From Uliginosibacterium sp036017065 (GTDB taxonomy: Bacteria; Pseudomonadota; Gammaproteobacteria; Burkholderiales; Rhodocyclaceae): 64,000 bases of DNA. A model generated the notes under the pieces. That model made no database searches. It saw only the letters and a program-made list of their open reading frames with translations, and was not told the DNA's origin. The stretch spans positions 186,001 through 250,000 of the forward strand of contig NZ_JAYXHR010000002.1 in the NCBI RefSeq assembly GCF_036017065.1. Direction: 5' to 3'. Below, in pieces: positions 52,972 through 61,613 of the stretch; position 1 is the stretch's first letter; every line of letters starts with the position of its first letter. The position numbers and the translations under genes were made by a program.

Positions 52972-54246
52972 TCAGGGATTGGCCGGCGGCGGCACCGCGG
53001 CACGCGGCCACAGCAACCACATGCGGCCCTGCTGGCGCATGCGGCCGGCCTGTGCGCCCGCCTCCGCACCGAAGCCCCAGAAGAAGTCCGCCCGCACGCG
53101 GCCACGGATGGCACCACCGGTGTCCTGCGCCATCACCAGCCGGTTCATCTGGCCGCCTTCGGGCTTCGGGAAGCTGATGAACACCGGTGCGCCCAGCGGC
53201 ACGGTGCGCGGGTCCACCGCGATCGCACGGCCTGCCGCGAGCGGCACGCCCAGCGAGCCCTTGGGCCCTTCGCTGCCGGCCGCCTCCTCGCGGAAGAACA
53301 CGTAGCTGGGGTTGGCGTTGAGCAGTTCGGACAGGCGCGAGGGGTTGGCTTTCACCCAGTTCTTGAGGCCCTGCATGCTGGCCTGCTCCAGCTTCATCTC
53401 GCCCTTGTTGATCAGGTAGCGGCCGATGGAGATGTACGGGTGGCCGTTCTGGTCGGCATAGGCCAGGCGCACCCGGCTGCCGTCGGAGAACTCCGCCTGG
53501 CCCGAGCCCTGCACCTGCAGGAAGAAGAGCTCCACCGGGTCCTCCGCCCAGGCCAGCACCTTGGCCTGGAAGCGTTCGCCCTGCGCCTCGATCTGCTCGC
53601 GCGACCAGTACGGCAGCACCTTGCGGCCCTCCACGCGGCCACGCAGGCGCAGGCCCTTGGTTTCCGGATACACCGCGGCGAGGTCCAGGTTGAGCATGTC
53701 GTCCGGCACGCCATACACCGGCGTGGTGAAGCGCGCGCTCTTCCAGCGGCTGGCGCGGATCAGCGGCTCGTAATAGCCGGTGACCAGCCCTTCCTGCGTG
53801 CCATCGGCATTGACGATCTGCCAGGGCTGCAGGTGCGTCTCCATGAAGGCGCGGATGTTGGCGCTCAGCGGCTTGTCGCCCAGCGCACGCGCCGCCTCGC
53901 AGGCCACGCTCCAGGCCTCGCGCATCGCCGGCTCGCGGATCGCGCGGCACGAGGCCAGCAACCCGCCCCAGGCCTGCGCCAGGTCGTCCCGCTGCCACTC
54001 CGGCAGCGCGCTCCAGTCCGCCGCCTGGAAGGCCGGCACGGCGGGCGGCGGCTCCGGCTTCGCGTCCGGCGTGCGTGGCTCCGGGCACACCGGCGCAGGC
54101 GCGACCGGCGGGCACTGCACCGGCGTGGCGGGGCCGGCCACCGGTGCGGCAGGCTGCGTCGGCGTACCCGCGCAACCTGCCAGCAGGGCGAGCACGGAGA
54201 CGGCACAGAAAGCGGACAGGGCAGGCGAGGCGGACGGAGACTTCAT
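52972..54246 (-). CDS. mltA: Membrane-bound lytic murein transglycosylase A
   Basis: 424 residues. The lipoprotein signal ends LLAGC. A proline-rich linker follows, then the MltA domain: TGYYEPLIRASRWKSARF, SDGSRVRLAYADQNGHPY and the 3D domain with LVMAQDTGGAIRGRVRADFFWG, holding the catalytic Asp. It cleaves peptidoglycan to 1,6-anhydroMurNAc products at the outer membrane. An ATG at 54261 is an alternative start. Bases 52762-52971 contain no gene. Confidence 0.93.
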   Translation of the reverse strand: MKSPSASPALSAFCAVSVLALLAGCAGTPTQPAAPVAGPATPVQCPPVAPAPVCPEPRTPDAKPEPPPAVPAFQAADWSALPEWQRDDLAQAWGGLLASCRAIREPAMREAWSVACEAARALGDKPLSANIRAFMETHLQPWQIVNADGTQEGLVTGYYEPLIRASRWKSARFTTPVYGVPDDMLNLDLAAVYPETKGLRLRGRVEGRKVLPYWSREQIEAQGERFQAKVLAWAEDPVELFFLQVQGSGQAEFSDGSRVRLAYADQNGHPYISIGRYLINKGEMKLEQASMQGLKNWVKANPSRLSELLNANPSYVFFREEAAGSEGPKGSLGVPLAAGRAIAVDPRTVPLGAPVFISFPKPEGGQMNRLVMAQDTGGAIRGRVRADFFWGFGAEAGAQAGRMRQQGRMWLLWPRAAVPPPANP

Positions 54247-54430
54247 CGGCAGACGGATCATCGGCGAGCGGTACCTGGGCGAACCCGTGAGTGGATCGTG
54301 GCTGGATGGGATGCCACCGGCCGGCAAGAGTTCCTGCCCCGGTGCGGCGAACCCGCGGCACCGATGCGACGCGCGCGGGCAGAAGCGCGAAAGTATACTG
54401 GCCCTCTTCGCTTCAAGCCCTCCCTGCCCC

Positions 54431-54589
54431 ATGTGGATCCTGCTCCTCGAAGCCCTCGTCGCGCTCACCCTGCTGTTCGCCATCGTCTGGGCCAGCAAGC
54501 CGCGCAAGCAACCGCCTGCCGCGCCCGCCAGCAAACCCGACGTCACCCCCACGGCCAACACCCCCGGATCCAACGATGAGCCCCGCTGA
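54431..54589 (+). CDS. Small single-pass membrane protein
   Basis: 52 residues: one membrane helix (ILLLEALVALTLLFAIVWA), then a basic and proline-rich tail. It overlaps the start of the DUF815 gene by 14 bp, which suggests translational coupling. TATACT at about 54395 could be a -10 element. No family recognised; it is easy to miss in annotation. Confidence 0.5.
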   Translation: MWILLLEALVALTLLFAIVWASKPRKQPPAAPASKPDVTPTANTPGSNDEPR

Positions 54590-55445
54590 TCTCGACCGCC
54601 TGATCGCCCGCGCCGAACACGTGCTGGCGCGTTTCGAAGCCACCCTGCCGCCGGCCCCGCCGGAGCCCGACTGGAAGGCCCACGCCCACCGCTGGCGCAC
54701 CCGCAACGGCCGCGGCTGGCTGGAGCCCATCCACAAGCTGCAGGGCATCCGCCCCGCCGACCTGCAGGACGTGGACGCGCAGAAGGCGCGCATCGACGCC
54801 AACACCCGCCAGTTCATCGAAGGCCGCCGCGCCAACAACGTGCTGCTGACCGGCGCCCGCGGCACCGGCAAGAGCTCGCTGGTGCGCGCCATGCTGACGG
54901 AATACGCGCCACAGGGGCTGCGCGTCATCGAGGTGGACAAGAGCGATCTCATCGACCTCACGCACATCGTGGATCTGGTCACCACGCGCAGCGAGCGCTT
55001 CATCATCTTCTGCGACGACCTCTCCTTCGACGAAGGCGAGCCCGGCTACAAGGCGCTGAAAAGCGTCCTCGACGGCTCCTTCGCCGCGGTGCCGGACAAC
55101 GTGCTGATCTACGCCACCAGCAACCGCCGCCACTTGCTGCCGGAGTACTTCGACGAGAACGCCCGCACCAAGTACGTCGGCGACGAGATCCACCCCGCCG
55201 AAGTGGTGGAAGAAAAGATCAGCCTGTCCGAACGCTTCGGCCTGTGGGTCAGCTTTTACCCCTTCAGCCAGGACGAGTACCTCAGCATCGTGCAGCACTG
55301 GCTGCGCGAATTCGGCGTTGCGCTGAACGACTGGGAGACGCTGCGGCAGGAAGCGCTGCAATGGTCGCTGATGCGCGGTTCGCGCAGCGGCCGCGTGGCC
55401 TGGCAGTTCGCGCGGGATTGCGCGGGACGGCTGGGCAACGCGTGA
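54576..55445 (+). CDS. DUF815 AAA-type ATPase
   Basis: 289 residues. Walker A GARGTGKSSL is near residue 91 and the Walker B-like strand is FIIFCDDLSFDE. Sensor text ATSNRRHLLPEYF follows. Matches DUF815, a family of unknown role. Start ATG 54576 lies within the preceding small gene; its stop overlaps the following GTG (GTGA), so three genes are coupled. Confidence 0.9.
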   Translation: MSPADLDRLIARAEHVLARFEATLPPAPPEPDWKAHAHRWRTRNGRGWLEPIHKLQGIRPADLQDVDAQKARIDANTRQFIEGRRANNVLLTGARGTGKSSLVRAMLTEYAPQGLRVIEVDKSDLIDLTHIVDLVTTRSERFIIFCDDLSFDEGEPGYKALKSVLDGSFAAVPDNVLIYATSNRRHLLPEYFDENARTKYVGDEIHPAEVVEEKISLSERFGLWVSFYPFSQDEYLSIVQHWLREFGVALNDWETLRQEALQWSLMRGSRSGRVAWQFARDCAGRLGNA

Positions 55446-55879
55446 ACACCCTGGTCCGCCCGATGCGTATCACCGACCACCCCGCGCTTCTCGCGTTGTG
55501 GCAATCCACGCCCGGCGTCTCCGTGCGGGACGCCGATGGCTTCGATGCCGTCGCAAGCTACCTCGACCGCAACCCCGGCCTGAGCTTCGTCGCCGAGGAT
55601 GACGGCCGCATCGTCGGCGGCATCATGGCCGGGCACGACGGCCGGCGCGGTTACCTGCAGCACCTGCTGGTGGCGGAGTCGCACCGCGGTCGCGGCATCG
55701 GCCGGCAACTGGTGGAACGCTGCACCGCGCAGCTCGCCACGCTGGGCATCCACAAGAGCCACATCGACGTGCTGACCGGCAACGAACCGGCCTTGCAGTT
55801 CTGGCAGGCGATGGGCTGGCAGGTACGCAGCGACATCCAGCGCCTGTCCTTCATTTCCGGGGGCGGCAGCAATGTCTGA
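55442..55879 (+). CDS. GNAT-family N-acetyltransferase (YpeA-like)
   Basis: 145 residues. The acetyl-CoA loop is LVAESHRGRGIGRQLVERC, followed by NEPALQFWQAMGW. A GTG at 55442 overlaps the DUF815 stop by 4 bp and is preferred; an ATG at 55463 is possible. The substrate is unknown. Its stop overlaps the M15 peptidase start. Confidence 0.88.
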   Translation: MNTLVRPMRITDHPALLALWQSTPGVSVRDADGFDAVASYLDRNPGLSFVAEDDGRIVGGIMAGHDGRRGYLQHLLVAESHRGRGIGRQLVERCTAQLATLGIHKSHIDVLTGNEPALQFWQAMGWQVRSDIQRLSFISGGGSNV

Positions 55880-56597
55880 GCTGCAGCTTTCCGCGAATCA
55901 ACTCACCGGCCGCGCCAGCACCCACGTGCAGCGCTTCGACCCGCCCGGCTTCACTGCGCACCCGGTCGCCGCCACCGCCTTCCTCGCCATGCGCGCGGAA
56001 GCCGCGAAGTCCGGCATCGACCTCACCGTCGCCAGCGCCTTCCGCGACTTCGACGGGCAGATCGCCATCTGGAACCGCAAGTTCCGCGGCGAGCGGGTGC
56101 TGTACGCCGCCGACGGCAGCGTGCTGGACCACGCCAGCCTCGACGAGCCCGCGCTGGTCGCTGCCATCCTCGAATGGTCCGCCCTGCCCGGCGCCAGCCG
56201 CCACCACTGGGGCAGCGAGTTCGACGTGTACGACCGCGCGGCCCTGCCGCCGGACTACAAGCTTCGCCTGATGCCGGACGAATACGAGCCCGGCGGCGTG
56301 TTCGCCACGCTCACCCAATGGCTGGACGCCAACATGTCGCGCTACGGCTTCTTCCGCCCCTACGATGCGGAGCGCGGCGGCATCCACGCCGAGCCCTGGC
56401 ACCTCAGCTTCGCCCCCGTCTCCGTGCCGGCGCTCTCCGCGATGAGCGTCGCGGTACTCGACGCCGCGCTGGACGACAGCGTGCTGGGCCTCGCCACCGT
56501 GCGCGCCGCACTGCCCGCCATCTACACCCGCCAGGTCTGCCTGGTGGCCGACGCGCCCGCGCAACTCACCCAGATCGCCCCCACCGGATTCGCCTGA
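55872..56597 (+). CDS. M15-family D-alanyl-D-alanine carboxypeptidase-like protein
   Basis: 241 residues, VanY-like. The zinc ligands are in SRHHWGSEFDVYD and EPWHLSF, with Glu near the second. No signal peptide is evident, which is unusual for an enzyme acting on peptidoglycan, so location is uncertain. It overlaps the GNAT gene by 8 bp and the Nudix gene by 1 bp. Confidence 0.87.
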   Translation: MSELQLSANQLTGRASTHVQRFDPPGFTAHPVAATAFLAMRAEAAKSGIDLTVASAFRDFDGQIAIWNRKFRGERVLYAADGSVLDHASLDEPALVAAILEWSALPGASRHHWGSEFDVYDRAALPPDYKLRLMPDEYEPGGVFATLTQWLDANMSRYGFFRPYDAERGGIHAEPWHLSFAPVSVPALSAMSVAVLDAALDDSVLGLATVRAALPAIYTRQVCLVADAPAQLTQIAPTGFA

Positions 56598-57535
56598 TGG
56601 TCAAGAAAGTCGAAGTCGCCGCTGCCGTCATCACCCGCCCCGACGGCAGCTTCCTGCTCGGCCAGCGCGCCCCCGGCGCCATCTACGAAGGCTACTGGGA
56701 ATTCCCCGGCGGCAAGGTGGAGCCAGGCGAGACGGCTCGCGACGCCGTGGTGCGCGAACTACAGGAAGAACTCGGCATCACCGTGCACGCCGCCTGGCCC
56801 TGGCTGATGCGCGAGCACCACTACGAACACGCCCACGTACGCCTGCACTTCTTCGAGATCCCGCACTGGAGTGGCGACATCGCTGACCACGTGCACAGCA
56901 AGCTGGTGTGGACGCAGCCCGGCAAGCTCGACGTCTCCCCCATGCTCCCCGCCAACGGCCCCATCCTCAAGGGCTTGTCGCTACCGCGCCTGATGGGCGT
57001 GACGCAGGCACATGCCGTGGGCATCGACGCGCAACTGCAAGAACTGGACGCAGCGCTATCGCGCGGCCTGCGCCTGGTGCAACTACGCGAACGCGACCTG
57101 CCCGCCGGGCAACGCCCCGCCTTCGCACAACAGGTGCAGTCGCGCTGTAAGGCAGCCGGCGCCTCGCTGGTGGTGAATGAGGATCTGGTGCTTGCGGAGC
57201 AGATCGGTGCCAACGGCGTGCATCTGCCCTCGCATCGACTGGCTGCACTGGATGCGCGTCCGGACTTCGAATGGGTGGGCGCGTCCTGCCACGCGCGCGA
57301 GGAACTGGAGCGCGTCGCCGCGCTGGGGCTGGACTACGCAGTGCTGGGGCCGGTGGCCGCGACGGTGACGCACCCGGATGCACAGCCGTTGGGTTGGGAC
57401 GCGTTCAGTGCGATGACGCGGGAATTGCCGATGCCGGTGTTTGCGATTGGCGGCCTGTCACCGGCCGATGACGCCGCGGCGCGCGCGGCGGGGGCGCATG
57501 GGGTGGCGGCGATCAGGAGTGTGTGGGGCGGCTGA
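56597..57535 (+). CDS. Nudix hydrolase fused to a ThiE/TenI-like domain
   Basis: 312 residues. The Nudix box GGKVEPGETARDAVVRELQE runs into EELGI near residues 37-60 and is intact, as in MutT. From about 135 a TIM-barrel of the thiamine phosphate synthase/TenI family follows: RLVQLRERDLPAGQR, LVVNEDLVLA, GVHLPSHRL, GASCHAREEL, YAVLGPVAATVTHPDA and FAIGGLSP. The fusion is known in proteobacteria; it may clean 8-oxo-dGTP or an oxidised thiamine precursor. Confidence 0.9.
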   Translation: MVKKVEVAAAVITRPDGSFLLGQRAPGAIYEGYWEFPGGKVEPGETARDAVVRELQEELGITVHAAWPWLMREHHYEHAHVRLHFFEIPHWSGDIADHVHSKLVWTQPGKLDVSPMLPANGPILKGLSLPRLMGVTQAHAVGIDAQLQELDAALSRGLRLVQLRERDLPAGQRPAFAQQVQSRCKAAGASLVVNEDLVLAEQIGANGVHLPSHRLAALDARPDFEWVGASCHAREELERVAALGLDYAVLGPVAATVTHPDAQPLGWDAFSAMTRELPMPVFAIGGLSPADDAAARAAGAHGVAAIRSVWGG

Positions 57536-57587
57536 ACCGCGGCTTGCCGTCGTCCCTGCTCGGCACAGCAAGCGACCACGAAACTCT

Positions 57588-57904
57588 CGTCATTCCTGCG
57601 AAGGCAGGAATCCAGTGTCGTTTGTTTTGCCTTGTTGTTCGTGTTCTACCAGCTCCCGCCGTGCGTGCGGTGGTTCATCGTTACGCAGCGCCGGGAATTC
57701 GCCCCGGCGGGCGACATACTCTCTGCTGCGCGGCAGAGAGTATGCAGAGAACGCGCCCCGCTTCCGCCGCCACGCTTCGCACGGTCCCCTGCGCTGCTCG
57801 CCATGACGAGCGGCTGCGGAACTCGCTTCGCTCAGACAGTCCTCGCCGTCGCGCTGCGCGCGATCCCTCGTCACGGCTGTGCTGCTCGGCGGCTGCAGAG
57901 GGGA
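57588..57904 (+). repeat. Dispersed repeat copy C (left of cargo 2)
   Basis: Same order as copy A: CGTCATTCCTGCG with the inverted arm to AATCCAGTG; CTCCCGCCGTGCGTGCGG; CGCCCCGGCGGGCGA; a hairpin ATACTCTCTGC...GCAGAGAGTAT, in which the stem sequence is changed on both arms; and the end CGCGATCCCTCGTCACGGC, TGCTGCTCGGCGGCTGCAG. The paired changes show that the hairpin is maintained. Bases 57905-57932 precede the attC. Confidence 0.85.
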
Positions 57905-57932
57905 TTGGGGCCGTGCAGACTTGATCCGGCGT

Positions 57933-57995
57933 GCCTCAACGTTGGAGGTAACCGGACTGCCGAAGGCAGGTCCGGTTGACCGAAAGGTTAGATGC
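57933..57995 (-). other. attC-type recombination site of an integron cassette
   Basis: Read on the minus strand: R'' GCATCTAAC, then GGTCAACCGGACCTGCC, a TTCG turn, GGCAGTCCGGTTACC, spacer, and GTTGAGGC. The arms pair with unpaired extra bases on one side, as in attC sites. It begins 2 bp after the cassette gene's stop. The R'' is exactly complementary to GTTAGATGC at the other cassette end (58374-58382), as expected if the cassette once circularised. Confidence 0.85.
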
Positions 57996-58381
57996 AGTTA
58001 ACGAGAGCACGATTTACGAACCGATTTTGTTAAATGCAGCACAGAAAAGGCCAAAAGCAAAAAGGCAATGAGCCAAGAGCCAGTTGGAACTTGACCATCA
58101 GCCAAACGCTCCGCGAACCAAGGGCCAAAACGATAGAGTTGCAGAGCCGCTGCAACCAAACCCAACCACCATGCCCAAGCGTAACTTCGCCATAGGCCAA
58201 AAGCGACAAGAACTCCAACGAACACAGCGATGATCGTTGCGGGACGAGTGAAGCTGTACGTGAGGGTGTAAACGTCGCCCGTGTTAACGAAATGCAGCAA
58301 TGTGCCGCCCCCAACAACAGCAACGTAGGCAGTGACTAGAAGGCTTGAAATTTTTGATGGTTTAGTCGGCATGGCATCTAA
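57940..58381 (-). mobile_element. Single integron gene cassette
   Basis: About 442 bp, bounded by the two crossover points (G/TT). It contains one gene in the orientation expected from the attI side, with minimal spacing at both ends. GC content is much lower than the surroundings. No integrase gene or second cassette adjoins it. Confidence 0.8.
57998..58372 (-). CDS. Cassette gene: small multi-pass membrane protein
   Basis: 124 residues with about four membrane helices (LLVTAYVAVVGGGTLLHF, TIIAVFVGVLVAFGL, WWLGLVAAALQLYRF, WLIAFLLLAFSVLHL) and a basic C-terminal tail. No family recognised; unknown membrane proteins are common in environmental cassettes. ATG 58372 lies 2 bp from the attI-like junction, so transcription probably depends on a promoter further upstream. 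Base composition and codon use differ from the chromosome. Confidence 0.85.
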   Translation of the reverse strand: MPTKPSKISSLLVTAYVAVVGGGTLLHFVNTGDVYTLTYSFTRPATIIAVFVGVLVAFGLWRSYAWAWWLGLVAAALQLYRFGPWFAERLADGQVPTGSWLIAFLLLAFSVLHLTKSVRKSCSR

Positions 58382-58440
58382 CTTGTTTTAGGGAGCAGCT
58401 TTGCTGCCTAACATCGGCGCGTGCTCCCTAACATGGCGCC
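58374..58440 (-). other. attI1-like integron attachment site
   Basis: On the minus strand two ATGTTAGG motifs are followed by GAGCA and CAGCA, then CCCTAAAACAAGTTAGATGC. From memory, attI1 of class 1 integrons has two ATGTTA motifs with GGAGCA and GCAGCA, then CCCTAAAACAAAGTTAG, in the same order and spacing. The resemblance is close but not identical. Bases 58441-58615 hold no integrase or recognisable fragment of one. Confidence 0.8.
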
Positions 58441-58615
58441 TGCCAGCATCCGGAAAGGCTTGTCACACAAGGGTTTCTGGCTAGTCCGCCTCCGTTCAAT
58501 ACCCACTAACACAATCGACAAAAACCTCACTTCGCAGACAAGGCCGCAGCATACCGTCTGCATGCTTTACATGACGCCACCCATAGAGGCAAAGCGCAGC
58601 AATTCAGCACGCCCC

Positions 58616-58977
58616 CTCCCCCCCTCTGCAGCCGCCGAGCAGCACAGCCGTGACGAGGGATCGCGCGTAGCGCGACGGCGAGGACTGTCTGAGCGCGCAG
58701 CGCGAGTTCCGCAGCCGCTCGACATGGTGCGCAGCGCAGGGGACCACGCGTAGCGTGGCGGCGGAAGCGGGGCGGCTTTCTTTGGGTACTTTCTTTGTCC
58801 GCACAAAGAAAGTACCTCGCCCGCCGGGGCGAGTCCCGGCTTGGCGTAGCGACTAGTCACCGCACGTACGGCGCGAGCCGGTAGGACAAAGACAAAACCA
58901 ACGTCACTGGATTCCCGCTTTGCGAGCTTCCGGCATTCGCCGGAATGCCTGCGAAACCCACTACGCGGGAATGACGG
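58616..58977 (-). repeat. Dispersed repeat copy D (right of cargo 2, inverted)
   Basis: Inverted relative to C. The inner end CCCTCTGCAGCCGCCGAGC is near 58622; GCCGTGACGAGGGATCGCG follows; the hairpin GTACTTTCTTTG/CAAAGAAAGTAC is at about 58787-58815; the outer TGGATTCCCGC...GCGGGAATGAC palindrome is enlarged by an internal insertion (58906-58977). Bases 58978-59056 have no feature. Confidence 0.85.
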
Positions 58978-59056
58978 GAGTCTGGTGGTAGTTCGTCGCA
59001 GCACACACCTGCAGCCGGCAAGGGCCGCAAGACGGCGGCGCTCTCTACTCCCCGCT

Positions 59057-59338
59057 CTACTCCCCTTTCCTGTCCGCATGCCCCAGGCTGCGCTCCGGCG
59101 CCACCACATCCCTCACCCGCTGCTTCAGCTCGGTGATCTCCGGAAAGCGCCCTTTGTCCTTGCGCGACCACACCAGTTCGCCATCCGCCCACACTTCGAA
59201 CACGCCGCCCGTGCCGGGCCGCAGGGTCAGTTCGGCGATTTCCTGATCGAAGGTGGTCAGCAGTTCCTGCGCCATCCAGGCGGCGCGGAGCAGCCAGCGG
59301 CATTGGGTGCAGTAGTGGATTTCGACGCGATGACTCAT
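59057..59338 (-). CDS. SelT/SelW/SelH (Rdx) family protein, Cys form
   Basis: 93 residues, thioredoxin-like. The redox motif is YCTQCRW near residue 9, with Cys where selenoproteins have Sec. GTGGVFEVWADGELVWSRK is the family's other block. No SECIS element is needed. It is expected to act in thiol redox chemistry; the partner is unknown. It follows the ABC gene across a 200-bp gap containing inverted repeats. Confidence 0.88.
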   Translation of the reverse strand: MSHRVEIHYCTQCRWLLRAAWMAQELLTTFDQEIAELTLRPGTGGVFEVWADGELVWSRKDKGRFPEITELKQRVRDVVAPERSLGHADRKGE

Positions 59339-59391
59339 GACGTTGGCTCCGTGGGCGTTGTCCAGTTGCGTCCGCTTCTCGCAACTTCGTG

Positions 59392-59514
59392 CCCTGAGCT
59401 CGTCGAAGGGCGGGCAGCTCGCTAATAGTTGGCTTCAGCCCTTCCAAATGCTCAAGTGCCGAAGGCCCTGCCCTCTTGCGGCAGGTTGGCTTCGACCCTT
59501 CGACAAGCTCAGGG
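59392..59514. repeat. Inverted pair of CCCTGAGCTNGTCGAAGGG elements
   Basis: The 19-mer CCCTGAGCTCGTCGAAGGG (59392-59410) and its near-complement CCCTTCGACAAGCTCAGGG (59496-59514) agree at 18 of 19 positions. They lie in the otherwise non-coding gap 59339-59539. It resembles a repeat widespread in proteobacterial genomes (from memory). Confidence 0.7.
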
Positions 59515-59539
59515 ACCGAAGCTCAGCCAACGGCTGTGC

Positions 59540-60469
<930 letters not shown>

Positions 60470-60472
60470 GGC

Positions 60473-60991
60473 CTACTTCGGCGCCGGCTGCGTCGCGGGC
60501 GGTTGCGCGGCGGGCGGCTGGGGCATGGCCGCCTGCAGGCGGGTGCGCAGCTTCGGCTCCAGCGACTGGCCCCAGGCACGACCGGCCTCGCCACCTTCCT
60601 TCATCATCCCGGGCATCTCGCCGACCAGCTTGCGGCCGATGGGCGACTCGTAGAAGGCGAGCAGCTGGCGGATCTCGGCGTGGCTGAAGCGCGCCGCATA
60701 CACCGGCACCATGCGCGACAGGAAGCCGTCCGGCGTATCCACGTTCTCGCGGAAGACGGCGGTCACCTCGCGCTGCAGGATGGCCTTCTGCTCGGCGGTG
60801 CACTTGGCGCATTGCTGTTGCAGCAGCGGCATCATGGCGCCGAGCATGCCGTCCACCATGCTGACGGAGCCGGACGACTTGAGCAGGCGCATGACGTCGG
60901 CGCGCTTGGCCTCGGTCAGTTCGTCGGCGTGCGCCGGCAGGGCAGCGAGGCAGGAGAGCGCGATGAGGCCGCCCAGGATGCGGTTACGCAT
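60473..60991 (-). CDS. DUF2059 exported protein
   Basis: 172 residues with a signal peptide (LGGLIALSCLAALPAHAD). The helical DUF2059 region includes YAARFSHAEIRQLLAFYESPIGRKL, conserved in the family. The C-terminus is a P/A/Q-rich tail. AAGGAGC precedes ATG 60991, fixing the start. Its function is unknown; it lies between the GST and ABC genes. Confidence 0.88.
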   Translation of the reverse strand: MRNRILGGLIALSCLAALPAHADELTEAKRADVMRLLKSSGSVSMVDGMLGAMMPLLQQQCAKCTAEQKAILQREVTAVFRENVDTPDGFLSRMVPVYAARFSHAEIRQLLAFYESPIGRKLVGEMPGMMKEGGEAGRAWGQSLEPKLRTRLQAAMPQPPAAQPPATQPAPK

Positions 60992-61004
60992 GAAAGCTCC
61001 TTGT

Positions 61005-61613
61005 TCAGGCAAAGGGAATGGTGGCGGCGAACGCCGGGCGCCGGACGATCCGTTCGGCATAGGCGGTCAACTGCGGCCGGCTGGCGCGCCAGTCCAGCGA
61101 GGGATGGCGGAAGTCCAGGAAGCCCAGCGCACACACGGCGGCCACGTCGGCCAGGCCGTAGCCGCTGCGATGCAGCCACTCCTGCCCTGTCGCGAGTTGC
61201 TCAAGCTTGTCCAGGCCACGCTCCGCCTTGCCACGCTGGCGGGCGATCCATTTCGCATCCTGGCGCTCCTCGGGCCGCTGGGCGTCCACCCGCCAGGCCA
61301 CGCCGGCATCGACGATGCCATCGGCGAGCACCGCGAGCTGGCGCACTTCCACGCGCGCCAGCGGGTCGGCGGGCAGGAAGGCGGGCGCGGCGCCCAGCGT
61401 CTCGATGTACTCGGCAACCACGGTGGAATCGAACCAGATGCGGCCGTCGTCGGCGACCAGCGCCGGCACCTTGCCCAGCGGGTTGTAGTCGGGCACGTGG
61501 GTCGTGGGTTCCCAGGGCTGTTCGGCGACGAACTCGTAGGCCAGGCCCTTCTCTTCGAGCAGGATGCGCACCTTGCGCACGTAGGGACTGGTGGTGGAGC
61601 CGATGAGCTTCAT
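61005..61613 (-). CDS. Glutathione S-transferase family protein
   Basis: 202 residues. The N-terminal thioredoxin-like domain begins MKLIGSTTSPYVRKVRILLEE, with the catalytic-site Ser/Thr region and the NPLGKVPAL cis-Pro loop and DSTVVAEYIE glutathione site. The helical C-domain follows. The substrate is not predictable. It overlaps the hydrolase gene by 4 bp. Confidence 0.92.
   Translation of the reverse strand: MKLIGSTTSPYVRKVRILLEEKGLAYEFVAEQPWEPTTHVPDYNPLGKVPALVADDGRIWFDSTVVAEYIETLGAAPAFLPADPLARVEVRQLAVLADGIVDAGVAWRVDAQRPEERQDAKWIARQRGKAERGLDKLEQLATGQEWLHRSGYGLADVAAVCALGFLDFRHPSLDWRASRPQLTAYAERIVRRPAFAATIPFA

Noticed and set aside
57523..57924. Arginine/serine-rich frames inside repeats A-D
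   Set aside because: Several frames are open only because the repeats are GC-rich; all four copies give similar spurious peptides.
58421..58753. Possible 110-residue protein on the plus strand
   Set aside because: It starts in the attI-like site and continues into repeat D. The latter part is the repeat translated, so it is not a gene.
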